Positions 35,566 to 44,001 of a stretch of 64,000 bases of DNA are shown piece by piece; positions within the stretch are counted from its first letter, which is position 1; each line of letters starts with the position of its first letter. Origin of the DNA: BCD1 sp942492125 (lineage in GTDB: Bacteria; Bacteroidota; Bacteroidia; Chitinophagales; Saprospiraceae); contig CALODM010000045.1 of NCBI GenBank assembly GCA_942492125.1, positions 372,001-436,000 of the forward strand, in the 5' to 3' direction. Both the position numbers and the translations under genes were made by a program. The notes beneath the pieces are model-generated. The model was not told the origin of the DNA and ran no database searches. It saw only the letters and a program-made list of their open reading frames with translations.

Positions 35566-36167
35566 GCCTTTGGGAGGTCCACCAGATTTATACCTCAATC
35601 ATAACAATGGATTTTGAGGAACTATTCCCTTTTGGATACTTATGGAATTATGCAAGATATTTATCAACCAATACCCGGCATTCCCATTGTTTTTCCTTGA
35701 TTTTTTCCGGAGTGATATATGATTTATATCAATTTTTCTTATTTAAAATCGATATAAATAAAAGGTTGCCTTTGTTTTTTTTATTTGGAATGATGGTTTT
35801 TAAATAAGGTTAATTAGTTTTTTATTTTGTTTTTTAGGGCGTTTGGGTTTTTTTATTTCATTTGCATTGCCACTATTGATTGTTTATGTTGAAAATGCCG
35901 GAATTTCAAAACAAGACTTTTCTTTCCAAAACCCTTCTTTTTTACAATCCCGTTGTATTTCCTTTATATGGGGGCGATGGTATGACGAAAATCATCTTTT
36001 TACTGACATTTGTCATATTTTCCGTAATAGGTTATTCTCAAATTTGTACGGCAAGGTAATCCAAAAGAGGTTACTTATAACGAATGGGGAAACCCGTTTT
36101 TTTTACCATAATACATGAATAAAGTTTCATAAGTTAATTTATTCAGATTCAAAAAAAAGATTTTGGC
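35566..36167. other. AT-rich gap with a possible truncated secreted-protein remnant
   Basis: The gap is very AT-rich with no credible full gene. At 35982-36059 a 25-residue frame MTKIIFLLTFVIFSVIGYSQ looks like a signal peptide ending in Gln, and the following bases in another frame read 'GNPKEVTYNEWGNP', as if a secreted-protein gene had been frameshifted and lost. CTGAC-ATTT-GTCAT at 36003-36016 resembles an Fnr-type site about 150 bp before the molybdoenzyme gene. Confidence 0.35.
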
Positions 36168-38399
36168 ATGGGTAGCAGAAGAGATTTTATAAAAATTTCA
36201 GGCCTTGGGCTCGGCGCTATCGGTTTGGCCGGTTGTTCCACGAACCTCGGTTCAAAGAATGACCTGTTTGGTGCCTTATCAGAAGATACTTTGACGAGGG
36301 TGCCTACTTATTGCGAAGTGTGCTTCTGGAAATGTGCCGGCTGGGGTTACAAGGATAAAAACGGTCAGCTCATCAAGATCATCGGTAACGACGATGATCC
36401 ACATTGTAACGGTCGCTTTTGTCCACGCGGTACCGGGGGTATCGGGATGTATTACGATAAGGACCGGCTTACCACACCGTTGATCAGAACCCAGGTAAAT
36501 GGCAAAGATACCTTCCGCGAGGCTTCGTGGGATGAGGCGCTGGAACTGGTAGCTCAAAAATTCGGAGAGATCAAGGAGAAATACGGCCCGGAGACGGTAG
36601 CCCTTTTCAAACACGGATCTTCCGGGCATCAGTTCGACCATTTGTTAAGTGCCTATGGTACGAAGAATCAAACGGCTCCTTCCTATGCACAGTGCCGCGG
36701 ACCTCGCGAAGCAGGCTTCAAAGCGACCATGGGGGAAGCGATGGGATCACCGGAACCTACCGACATTCGGGATACACAATGTCTGGTACTTATTGGTTCC
36801 CATATTGGTGAAAACATGCACAATGGTCAGGTACAGGAAATGTCAGAGGCGATTGATAAGGATGCGACCATCATCACGGTTGATCCTCGATTCTCCACTG
36901 CTGCCAGTAAATCCAAATATTGGTTGCCAATTAAACCGGCAACTGATATGGCTTTGTTGTTGGCATGGATCCATGTACTCATTTATGATGAATTATACGA
37001 CAAGGATTTTGTCGAAAATTATACCACCGGATTTCAGCAGTTGAAAGCACACGTCAAAAAAATGACTCCGGAATGGGCTTATGGTATTACGACCATCAAA
37101 CCTGAAGTCATTCGCAAGACAGCTAAAGAGATGGCCAACGCTGCCCCTTCGGTTATTATCCACCCCGGGCGTCATGTAACCTGGTATGGAGATGATACTC
37201 AGCGGGCAAGGGCAATGGCTATTTTGAATGCATTGCTCGGAGCTTTTGGACGCAGAGGCGGTTTCTATTACCCCGAAAGTGCAAAACTTCCCCAATTCCC
37301 TCACCCGGAATATCCCAAACCAAAGTGGGCGTGGAAGGATTTGCTGGATGGTAAATATCCCTTTGCCGGATTGTCTGTAGCCAACGCGTTGATAGATGCT
37401 TCCATCGAAGGCAATGTGGATGAAGACCACAGAATAAGAGCCTGGTTCATTACCGGAACCAATCTGCCTTTGACCTTACCTCAAAAAGATACCTTCCAAA
37501 AGGCGGTAGATGCCGTAGAATTTGTGGTGGTTTGTGATACCATGCCTATGGAAGTTACGGGTTATGCAGATGTGATTCTGCCTGAATGTACCTATCTGGA
37601 GCGTTATGACGAGATCCGTACCTCACCCCACCGTGAACCATTCCTGGCGTTGAGAAGCCCGGTCATGGAACCATTGGGAGACTCCAAACCGGCGTGGTGG
37701 ATCGCTAAAGAACTCGGTAAGAAAATGGGATTAGGAGACTACTTCCCCTTTGATGATTATAAGGAAGTATTGGACTGGCAACTGAAGCAGGTAGGTTCTT
37801 CCCTGGAGGAAATGGAAAAGATCGGCGTCAAGAGATTCCCAAGAAAATCCAGCCTCTATCACCGTGAAGGAGAGCCCTTTATTTTCAGGACCCCTTCCCG
37901 AAAAGTTGAATTTTTCTCACAGGAATTTAAGGATAAAGGTTTTGATCCTATGCCGGTGTTTACCGCACACCCGCAGCCGGAGAATGGTTTTTACCGACTG
38001 ATATACGGTCGCGCACCGATGCATACCTTCAGCCGGACTGCCAATAATCCAAATCTGCATGATTTAATGGAGGAAAACAACATCTGGATCAATCCGAAGG
38101 TTGCCAAATTATGGGGGCTCAAAAGCGGTATGGAGATCTGGCTGGAAAACCAGGATGGGGTCTATGGCTCCTTCCCTGTAAAAATCAGGGTTACGGAAAG
38201 AATCCGGTTTGATAGCGTATATATGGTGCACGGCTTTGGGCATGACAATAAGAATTTATCGAAAGCCTTTGGACGCGGCGCCAGCGATAGTGAATTAATT
38301 ACGAATGTGATGATAGATCCGCTTATGGGGGGAACGGGAATGCGTGGAAACTTTGTCACATTTCATACAAAGAACCCAAACAAAACAGCTGATATATGA
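36168..38399 (+). CDS. PsrA/PhsA-type molybdopterin oxidoreductase, catalytic subunit
   Basis: This 743-aa protein of the DMSO-reductase superfamily starts with a Tat motif (SRRDFIK, residues 3-9) and a lipobox LAGC (Cys23), so it is exported folded and possibly lipid-anchored. A [4Fe-4S] site uses Cys49, Cys52, Cys56 and Cys85 ('YCEVCFWKCAGWG', 'RFCPRG'). Cys176 ('SYAQCRGPREAGF') is the likely Mo ligand. Overall it resembles thiosulfate/polysulfide reductase A. It forms an operon with an Fe-S subunit (4-bp overlap) and an NrfD-type anchor. The sulfur neighbourhood supports polysulfide, thiosulfate or tetrathionate as substrate; direction and exact substrate are inferred, not proven. Confidence 0.9.
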   Translation: MGSRRDFIKISGLGLGAIGLAGCSTNLGSKNDLFGALSEDTLTRVPTYCEVCFWKCAGWGYKDKNGQLIKIIGNDDDPHCNGRFCPRGTGGIGMYYDKDRLTTPLIRTQVNGKDTFREASWDEALELVAQKFGEIKEKYGPETVALFKHGSSGHQFDHLLSAYGTKNQTAPSYAQCRGPREAGFKATMGEAMGSPEPTDIRDTQCLVLIGSHIGENMHNGQVQEMSEAIDKDATIITVDPRFSTAASKSKYWLPIKPATDMALLLAWIHVLIYDELYDKDFVENYTTGFQQLKAHVKKMTPEWAYGITTIKPEVIRKTAKEMANAAPSVIIHPGRHVTWYGDDTQRARAMAILNALLGAFGRRGGFYYPESAKLPQFPHPEYPKPKWAWKDLLDGKYPFAGLSVANALIDASIEGNVDEDHRIRAWFITGTNLPLTLPQKDTFQKAVDAVEFVVVCDTMPMEVTGYADVILPECTYLERYDEIRTSPHREPFLALRSPVMEPLGDSKPAWWIAKELGKKMGLGDYFPFDDYKEVLDWQLKQVGSSLEEMEKIGVKRFPRKSSLYHREGEPFIFRTPSRKVEFFSQEFKDKGFDPMPVFTAHPQPENGFYRLIYGRAPMHTFSRTANNPNLHDLMEENNIWINPKVAKLWGLKSGMEIWLENQDGVYGSFPVKIRVTERIRFDSVYMVHGFGHDNKNLSKAFGRGASDSELITNVMIDPLMGGTGMRGNFVTFHTKNPNKTADI

Positions 38400-38929
38400 G
38401 ATACGCAATGGCAATAGACACTAAGAAATGTGTCGGGTGTAGCGACTGTGTGGTTGCTTGCCAAACGGAGAATAACGTTCCGGTAGGGTATTGCAGGGAT
38501 TGGGTAACAGAAACTGTTGACGGTACTTATCCGCTGCTGGAGCTGGAGCTCCGCTCGGAACGCTGTAACCACTGTGCTGATGCTCCTTGTGTACGTTGCT
38601 GCCCTACAGGAGCCAGCCATATCGTTGAAGGCGGCGTGGTTTTGGTCACTGATTACGAATGTATCGGTTGCGGGGCCTGTATAGAGTCCTGTCCGTATGA
38701 TGCCCGATTCTCGCATCCGGAAGGACATGTTGATAAATGTACTTTCTGTATTCACCGGGTACGCGATGGTCTGAAGCCTGCTTGTGTTTCCGTATGTCCT
38801 ACGCATTGTATGTATTTTGGTGATATGGATGATCCGAACAGCGAGATTGCACAAATTCTCAAAAAGCGCAAATACAAAGTCCTTGCTCCCGAAGCAGGTA
38901 CAGATCCTAAAGTTTATTATTTGATTTAA
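38396..38929 (+). CDS. PsrB-type ferredoxin subunit with four [4Fe-4S] clusters
   Basis: The 177-aa protein starts in an ATGA overlap with the catalytic subunit. It shows four Cys clusters: 'CVGCSDCVVAC', 'CNHCADAPCVRCCP', 'CIGCGACIESCP' and 'CTFCIHRVRDGLKPAC' with 'CVSVCP'. Such subunits wire the molybdenum site to the quinone-facing membrane anchor. It has no signal of its own and would be carried out with the Tat-exported subunit. Length and pattern are normal for PsrB/PhsB/DmsB. Confidence 0.93.
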   Translation: MRYAMAIDTKKCVGCSDCVVACQTENNVPVGYCRDWVTETVDGTYPLLELELRSERCNHCADAPCVRCCPTGASHIVEGGVVLVTDYECIGCGACIESCPYDARFSHPEGHVDKCTFCIHRVRDGLKPACVSVCPTHCMYFGDMDDPNSEIAQILKKRKYKVLAPEAGTDPKVYYLI

Positions 38930-38941
38930 AAAGCGATTAAA

Positions 38942-39883
38942 ATGAACGAAGAAATAATCATCAGTGGTAGAAATATTCCGGGTATTGACCCGAGTCTACA
39001 TATATGGCACTGGCCGATTTCGCTGTATCTGTTTCTGGGAGGCTTGTCGGCAGGAATTTTGTTCTTTGCGGCTTATTATACCATCAGAGGCAAAACGGAT
39101 GAGATGCCGACGGCCGTGAAATGGGCAACGTTTATCGTACCCTTTGCATTGGTTATTGGTTTGGCGGCATTGATTTACGACTTGAAACATCCATTGTATT
39201 CCTGGCAGCTGTACACCACTATTCGTCTGGAATCTCCGATGTCCTGGGGTGCCTGGACTTTGATGGCCATTACGCCATTGTCCATAGTTTGGGCAGCCAG
39301 TTTTATGGGAGAGTTGTTCCCGGGGTGGGACTGGAAGTTGGATATACTCAGGAAATTTGAAGCCCTGGTCATCAAATACAGGGTTGCTATCGCGTGGGTA
39401 ATGATTGTGCTTGCGGTAATCCTGGGGATTTACACAGGTATCTTGTTGTCGGCTTTTAATGCGAGACCTTTATGGAACAACGCCATCTTAGGGCCATTGT
39501 TCCTCACTTCCGGGTTATCGACAGGGGCGGCAGCTATTATGTGGATGTCCAAAAAACACGAAGAGCAAAATGTTTTCCGCAGAATTGATTTATTGCTTAT
39601 AGCAATAGAATTATTCTTCATCATCCACTTGTTCATGGGATTCCTCGCCGGGCCGCAGGTGCAGCAGGAAGCTGCCGAGTTGTTTCTTGGCGGTGAATAT
39701 ACCGTACCGTTCTGGATCTTCGTGGTATTCCTTGGACTGATCTTTCCCGGTATTCTGGAAATAATGGAACTCAGGGGCTATAAAATCCCTGTTGCCTTGC
39801 CCGCAGCTTTGATCCTGATCGGCGGATTGATCTTCCGGATCATCATGGTGGATGCAGGACAGTTGACCAGATATTTGTATTAA
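38942..39883 (+). CDS. NrfD/PsrC-type quinone-linked membrane anchor
   Basis: The 313-aa protein has eight or so TM helices. 'WHWPISLYLFLGGLSAGILFFAAY' is the characteristic first helix of the NrfD/PsrC family. It anchors the PsrAB pair in the inner membrane and exchanges electrons with menaquinone. It is 12 bp from the Fe-S gene, so the same transcript. (Quoted helix begins near residue 22.). Confidence 0.9.
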   Translation: MNEEIIISGRNIPGIDPSLHIWHWPISLYLFLGGLSAGILFFAAYYTIRGKTDEMPTAVKWATFIVPFALVIGLAALIYDLKHPLYSWQLYTTIRLESPMSWGAWTLMAITPLSIVWAASFMGELFPGWDWKLDILRKFEALVIKYRVAIAWVMIVLAVILGIYTGILLSAFNARPLWNNAILGPLFLTSGLSTGAAAIMWMSKKHEEQNVFRRIDLLLIAIELFFIIHLFMGFLAGPQVQQEAAELFLGGEYTVPFWIFVVFLGLIFPGILEIMELRGYKIPVALPAALILIGGLIFRIIMVDAGQLTRYLY

Positions 39884-39964
39884 CCGGGTTGCCAGCATTT
39901 AGAAATACTATTTTCCTGAAAAACAGCATTTCTTTTCATTCAGCAACCAGCAACTAATAAAAAC

Positions 39965-40492
39965 ATGACTAATAACGATAAAAAACCGGCTCCATTTCTC
40001 AATCCTTATTTCGGTGGGATACTTTTGGGCATACTATTACTGATGACCTTTTACATCACAGGTCGTGGTCTGGGAGCGACGGGAGCCATCAAGAGTTCTG
40101 TTATAGCATCGGTACAGGGTATTTCTCCTCAACATGCTCATGAATCCGATTATTACAATTTGTTTATTCGGGAAGACAGGAATACACTCAATACCTGGTT
40201 GGTTTTTGAAGCCATCGGATTGCTCGCCGGTGCATTTTTGTCCGGTGCATTATCCAGAAGGTTAACCTGGCGGGTGGAGCACTCCCCAAAGATCTCCTCA
40301 CGTACCCGATTGATCTTTGCCTTTATCGGTGGCGGGTTATTCGGAATAGGAGCGCAATTGGCCCGGGGCTGTACCAGCGGGGCGGCCCTGAGTGGGTCAG
40401 CGGTGCTGGCCACTTCGGGATTTTTGGCCATGATCACGATTTTTGGCTCCGCTTTCTTTTTTGCCTATTTCGCCAGAAAACTCTGGATTTAG
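39965..40492 (+). CDS. YeeE/YedE (TsuA-like) sulfur transport half-protein 1
   Basis: The 175-aa membrane protein has about four TM helices and the conserved 'QLARGCTSGAALSG' segment, whose Cys relays sulfur-containing anions in the characterised thiosulfate importer TsuA. In many Bacteroidota the YeeE fold is split into two adjacent genes, as here. It sits downstream of the PsrABC-like genes, so import of thiosulfate or sulfane sulfur is inferred. Confidence 0.88.
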   Translation: MTNNDKKPAPFLNPYFGGILLGILLLMTFYITGRGLGATGAIKSSVIASVQGISPQHAHESDYYNLFIREDRNTLNTWLVFEAIGLLAGAFLSGALSRRLTWRVEHSPKISSRTRLIFAFIGGGLFGIGAQLARGCTSGAALSGSAVLATSGFLAMITIFGSAFFFAYFARKLWI

Positions 40493-40534
40493 GTAAAAAG
40501 ATTCACGAATTAAATAACAAAAAAACAATCAATT

Positions 40535-41125
40535 ATGGGACCTTTAATTCCTAATGGTTTTATAGAAGAAGGATGGGCATATGCCATTGCAGTGGTGTTG
40601 GGATTCTTGTTTGGAATGATATTAGAAGCATCAGGTTTTTCAACCTCGAGAAAACTTGTAGGGTCATTTTATGGTTATGATTTTACGGTAGTGCGTGTTT
40701 TCTTTACCGCTTCTGTCACAGCCATGGTTGGTATCTTATATTTCAATTATATGGGCTGGGTGGACATCAGCCGGCTCTATGTAATGCCAACTTACTTTTG
40801 GCCCATTGTGGTAGGTGGAGTGATCATGGGACTTGGATTTGTGCTTGGAGGATTTTGCCCGGGGACGAGTATGTGTGCTGCAGCTATCGGTAAGATTGAC
40901 GCTATCGTATTTGTACTGGGTTCATTTGTTGGGATATTCCTGTTTTCTGAAGCTTTTCCCCTCATTGAGGACTTTTATTACAGTTCAAACATGGGCAGGC
41001 TCAGAATCCATGAATCATTGGGTATTTCAAGCGGACTGTTCGCTTTCTTATTCACGATGATTGCATTGGCGGTATTTGTTATCGCTACTCTGATCAAAAG
41101 ACGTGTCAAGAATGTAGAGTATTAA
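40535..41125 (+). CDS. YeeE/YedE (TsuA-like) sulfur transport half-protein 2
   Basis: The 196-aa protein has about five TM helices and the matching half-motif 'GGFCPGTSMCAAAIGK', with two Cys. Together with the gene 42 bp upstream it would form a full YeeE/YedE channel for thiosulfate-like substrates. Right after the stop begins an array of TGACGAA-type repeats, which separates it from the rhodanese-fold genes. Confidence 0.88.
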   Translation: MGPLIPNGFIEEGWAYAIAVVLGFLFGMILEASGFSTSRKLVGSFYGYDFTVVRVFFTASVTAMVGILYFNYMGWVDISRLYVMPTYFWPIVVGGVIMGLGFVLGGFCPGTSMCAAAIGKIDAIVFVLGSFVGIFLFSEAFPLIEDFYYSSNMGRLRIHESLGISSGLFAFLFTMIALAVFVIATLIKRRVKNVEY

Positions 41126-41126
41126 T

Positions 41127-41260
41127 AGACGGTAGACGGTACGGCTGACGAAGTACGGTAGACGGCTGACGAAATACGGTAGACGAAGTGCGGTAGACGA
41201 AATACGGTTGACGAAGTGCGGTTGACGAAATAGGGTTGACGAAGTGCGGTTGACGATAAG
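41127..41260. repeat. degenerate tandem repeat array (GACGAAGTGCGGTT type)
   Basis: About nine copies of a 14-15 bp unit GACGAARTRCGGTW (with 8-bp and 15-bp variants) follow the YeeE stop directly. The word TGACGAA is shared with the perfect 7-bp array at 56442. It is non-coding. It might affect mRNA processing between YeeE and the rhodanese-fold genes. Confidence 0.75.
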
Positions 41261-41386
41261 CGTGAACTGACGGGGCGATTTGATATGACGAGGCATTGAA
41301 TATTGAATTCTTTTGTTAAAATGATGTGATTGACCATTTGAAATTATCGATCACTGTATTTATAAAGATCTTTTAAATAAGTAACA

Positions 41387-42055
41387 ATGAGTAAACCATT
41401 TCATATTAGGAAGCGGTATTTATTTCTGATGGCGCTGGCAATTGTTCTTTCCGGGGGATTGCTCTTTTTGCCGGAAGGCACACAAACCAAGGAATTATCT
41501 GCCGATAAATTATTGATGGAGTTGGATGACAATACCCGTTTTCTGACGGCAGACCAGGTAGTTGATATGATCATCAATCGTGATCCTTCTTTATTGCTGA
41601 TAGATCTGAGAAGTGCTGAGGCGTATCAGAAATTTTCACTGGAAGGGGCGATAAATATTCCTTTTGAAGACATCCTGAAAAAGGAAAATGATGAGTACCT
41701 TGGGAGAGGTGAAATGCAAAAAGTATTCTACGCCAACAGGGATGAGATCAGCGAACAGGCATGGATATTATTGCGCAGAGCTGAATACAAGAATATTTTT
41801 GTCCTCAAAGGCGGGCTGACGGAATGGGTGGAAACGATCATGAAACCCGTTATGCCATCCGAAGAATATTCACAAACAGAAATGGAACTTTATAACCGAC
41901 GAATGGCAGCACGCAGGTATTTTGCCGGCGGTAGTGTGGAGATCGTTCCGGATGTTTTTACCGAAAAACCCAAGCCGGCTCCTGTCGCTAAGAAAAAAGT
42001 AACGGTTATTCCTAAAAAAGTGGTTAAAGAGGTGGAGGAAGAAGAAGGGTGCTGA
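41387..42055 (+). CDS. membrane-anchored rhodanese-fold protein, no catalytic Cys, Gly-Cys tail (1)
   Basis: The 222-aa protein has one TM helix (about 11-29), then a rhodanese-like domain ('LLIDLRSAEAYQKF', 'GAINIPFEDIL', 'IFVLKGGLTEWVE'). The loop that normally carries the persulfide Cys reads 'VFYANRDEIS': Ala116 takes the Cys place. The C-terminus is Lys/Pro-rich then acidic, and ends 'KKVVKEVEEEEGC' with Cys222 as the last residue. This tail recurs almost unchanged in the next gene although the domains differ. A positive N-terminal flank predicts a periplasmic domain. Last-residue Cys on a flexible tail, in a sulfur operon, suggests a sulfur-carrier role; this is inference. Confidence 0.85.
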   Translation: MSKPFHIRKRYLFLMALAIVLSGGLLFLPEGTQTKELSADKLLMELDDNTRFLTADQVVDMIINRDPSLLLIDLRSAEAYQKFSLEGAINIPFEDILKKENDEYLGRGEMQKVFYANRDEISEQAWILLRRAEYKNIFVLKGGLTEWVETIMKPVMPSEEYSQTEMELYNRRMAARRYFAGGSVEIVPDVFTEKPKPAPVAKKKVTVIPKKVVKEVEEEEGC

Positions 42056-42219
42056 TTGAGTCGGCTCCCGGTACCTTGTTTACGGAAACCTGTCCGCGGT
42101 AAAACTTGCCTGGATGTCAGGTGCCGGGTGGAGTCTTCAGTCACAGGATTTTAGGATTGAGATAAAGCAAATTTTGAAAAACACGGAACACATAGCGTGT
42201 AACCAAAAACAAAAAAATC

Positions 42220-42864
42220 ATGCCAGACAAACCATTATCAAACATACGCAGATTGACAATTGCCGTAGCTGTTTTTACAGCCATCATTGTCATTGGTTTA
42301 TTGACTATCGGTAGACCAAAGTTTAAATATAAAATCAGTAATGAGGAAATGCTGGAGCAAATCCGGCAAGGATTGTATATCGTGGATTCCGAAGAAGCCA
42401 GGGACTTACTGGCAGCCGAAAATGGCCAGGTAAAATTCGTAGATCTTCGTAATAAATACGATTTCAATATCGGACATTTGGATGGGGCATTAAATATTCC
42501 AAACCACAACCTTTTGGATAAAGAAAACCTGGAATTGTTCGATGACAAATCCATAACTTATGTATTATATGGGCAGGAACATCTGGATGCCAACGGCCCC
42601 TGGATGGTCTTGAAGCAACTGGGGTATGATAATTTTAAAATCCTTCAGGGCGGGTATGCAGGGCAGATGACCGACAGTCTTCTTACCTATGGAGAGGAAC
42701 CGGTTTATGACTATAACAGTATTCTCAAGGCTGCCGAAAAAGAGATATATGATCTGCAAAAAGTATCAGAAGCTCCACCGCCGCCACCGAAAGCAGCCAA
42801 GAAAAAAGTGGCAGTTGTACCTAAAAAGGTAGTTAAAGAGGTTGAGGAAGAAGAAGGGTGTTAG
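42220..42864 (+). CDS. membrane-anchored rhodanese-fold protein, no catalytic Cys, Gly-Cys tail (2)
   Basis: The 214-aa paralogue has a TM helix (about 12-31) and a rhodanese fold ('VKFVDLRNKYDFNIGHLDGA', 'FKILQGGYAGQM'). The catalytic loop reads 'YVLYGQEHLDANG', so Gly118 replaces Cys. A Pro-rich spacer ('APPPPPKAA') leads to 'VVPKKVVKEVEEEEGC', the same terminal motif as the upstream gene. No other Cys is present in the protein. It is the last gene before a strong terminator. Confidence 0.85.
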   Translation: MPDKPLSNIRRLTIAVAVFTAIIVIGLLTIGRPKFKYKISNEEMLEQIRQGLYIVDSEEARDLLAAENGQVKFVDLRNKYDFNIGHLDGALNIPNHNLLDKENLELFDDKSITYVLYGQEHLDANGPWMVLKQLGYDNFKILQGGYAGQMTDSLLTYGEEPVYDYNSILKAAEKEIYDLQKVSEAPPPPPKAAKKKVAVVPKKVVKEVEEEEGC

Positions 42865-42996
42865 GCAATACCGACAATATCGAACGACCAACCTTGCCTG
42901 CTAACGCAGTAAGGCAGGTATAAAATGTAGCAGGAGCGGAAAAGCGTGGTTGTTTGTATTATTCCATTGAAGATAAATGTTTGAATAGAAAAAAGA

Positions 42997-43029
42997 AACC
43001 GGCCTTTATGCAAGGGCCGGTTTTTTTTT
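42997..43029 (+). terminator. rho-independent terminator of the sulfur operon
   Basis: AACCGGCC (42997-43004) pairs with GGCCGGTT (43015-43022), with a nine-T run at its 3' side. It closes the 36168-42864 unit. Confidence 0.85.
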
Positions 43030-43222
43030 GGGGATTGTTCAATTAACCGTGTCATAAAATCAATAAGTCCTTGATAATCAATAATAATGTCGGTAAATTG
43101 TGCTGCGCATGTTGCCGCTGCTCCATTTGAAGGTGCAACCTGGAACTATGAACAGTCCCTTTTTTAACGGAACTAAAATTTTTTGTGAGCGGTTTTTATT
43201 TTGAATGTAAAATCTTTTAAAG

Positions 43223-43795
43223 ATGAAATACAGCAATCAATGGCTCCAACAACAAATCGACCAGGGATTAACCCCGAAATATATCTTCTTTTGGGGGCAT
43301 CAACCCCGACAGGACGGGGCTATTGGACAGTCGTGCTTCAGCCAATGGTTTGAAAGAGGCTTCACCTGGAAGGGAATCAATTACCCAACCGCCGAACACT
43401 GGATGATGGCTGAAAAGGCACGCTTGTTTAAGGATGATGAAATCCTGGAACGCATTCTCGATGCCCGGACGGCCCCGGAGGCTAAGAAATTGGGCAGAAT
43501 GGTAAAGGGATTTGATATTCCAACCTGGGTACAACATTGCGAAAGCATCGTCCAAAAAGGCAATTATCTCAAATTTACCCAACACGAAGACTTAAAAGCA
43601 TTTTTATTGGGTACCGGTGACCGCATTCTGGTGGAAGCCAGCCCCTTTGATAACGTCTGGGGAATAGGTATGAAAGCCGGAGATGAAGGCATAGAAAATC
43701 CGCAAAACTGGAAAGGTAAAAACCTCTTGGGATATGCATTGATGACCGTCCGGGATAATATTCGGGAGGACGGAGAAACGGAACAAGGATTGTGA
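43223..43795 (+). CDS. NADAR (YbiA-like) N-glycosidase domain protein
   Basis: The 190-aa protein fits the NADAR family along its whole length: 'FFWGHQPRQDG', 'CFSQWFERGFTWKG', 'YPTAEHWMMAEKARLF' and 'NVWGIGMKAGDEG'. Members split N-glycosidic bonds in riboflavin-pathway intermediates or ADP-ribose adducts. They often accompany NAD- or ADP-ribose-based conflict systems. Here it stands alone between two terminators, so which substrate applies is open. Confidence 0.88.
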   Translation: MKYSNQWLQQQIDQGLTPKYIFFWGHQPRQDGAIGQSCFSQWFERGFTWKGINYPTAEHWMMAEKARLFKDDEILERILDARTAPEAKKLGRMVKGFDIPTWVQHCESIVQKGNYLKFTQHEDLKAFLLGTGDRILVEASPFDNVWGIGMKAGDEGIENPQNWKGKNLLGYALMTVRDNIREDGETEQGL

Positions 43796-43936
43796 CGGGG
43801 TAAACGGATTAAGGGAGATTTAAGAAGAGGGTAAACACAGTTCATCCCGAAATTTGTGAATCAATCAATTTCGGGGCTCCGCCGCACAAGTAGCTAATAA
43901 TCAAAATTTTATACAGTTATTTTATTTTAAATGTTG

Positions 43937-43984
43937 TTTTCTCCCGCCTGCCTTCCGTTGCGCAGCAGGCAGGCGGGAGAAAAA
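43937..43984. terminator. bidirectional hairpin terminator
   Basis: TTTTCTCCCGCCTGCC (43937-43952) and its exact complement GGCAGGCGGGAGAAAA (43968-43983) form a 16-bp perfect stem with T tracts on both strands. It lies next to the stop of the C25 protease gene, which is on the minus strand. Confidence 0.8.
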
Positions 43985-44001
43985 GACATACTACGAAATG
44001 A

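Noticed and set aside
35607..36118. Two small plus-strand frames (66 and 91 aa)
   Set aside because: AT-rich chance frames with no domain, hydrophobicity pattern or ribosome site.
36168..39883. Formate dehydrogenase or arsenate reductase instead of Psr/Phs type
   Set aside because: The NrfD anchor, Tat-lipoprotein form, neighbouring YeeE, rhodanese and SQR genes favour a sulfur-compound enzyme, though the substrate is not proven.
41127..41260. CRISPR array
   Set aside because: Units are 7-15 bp without unique 30-bp spacers; no cas genes are near.
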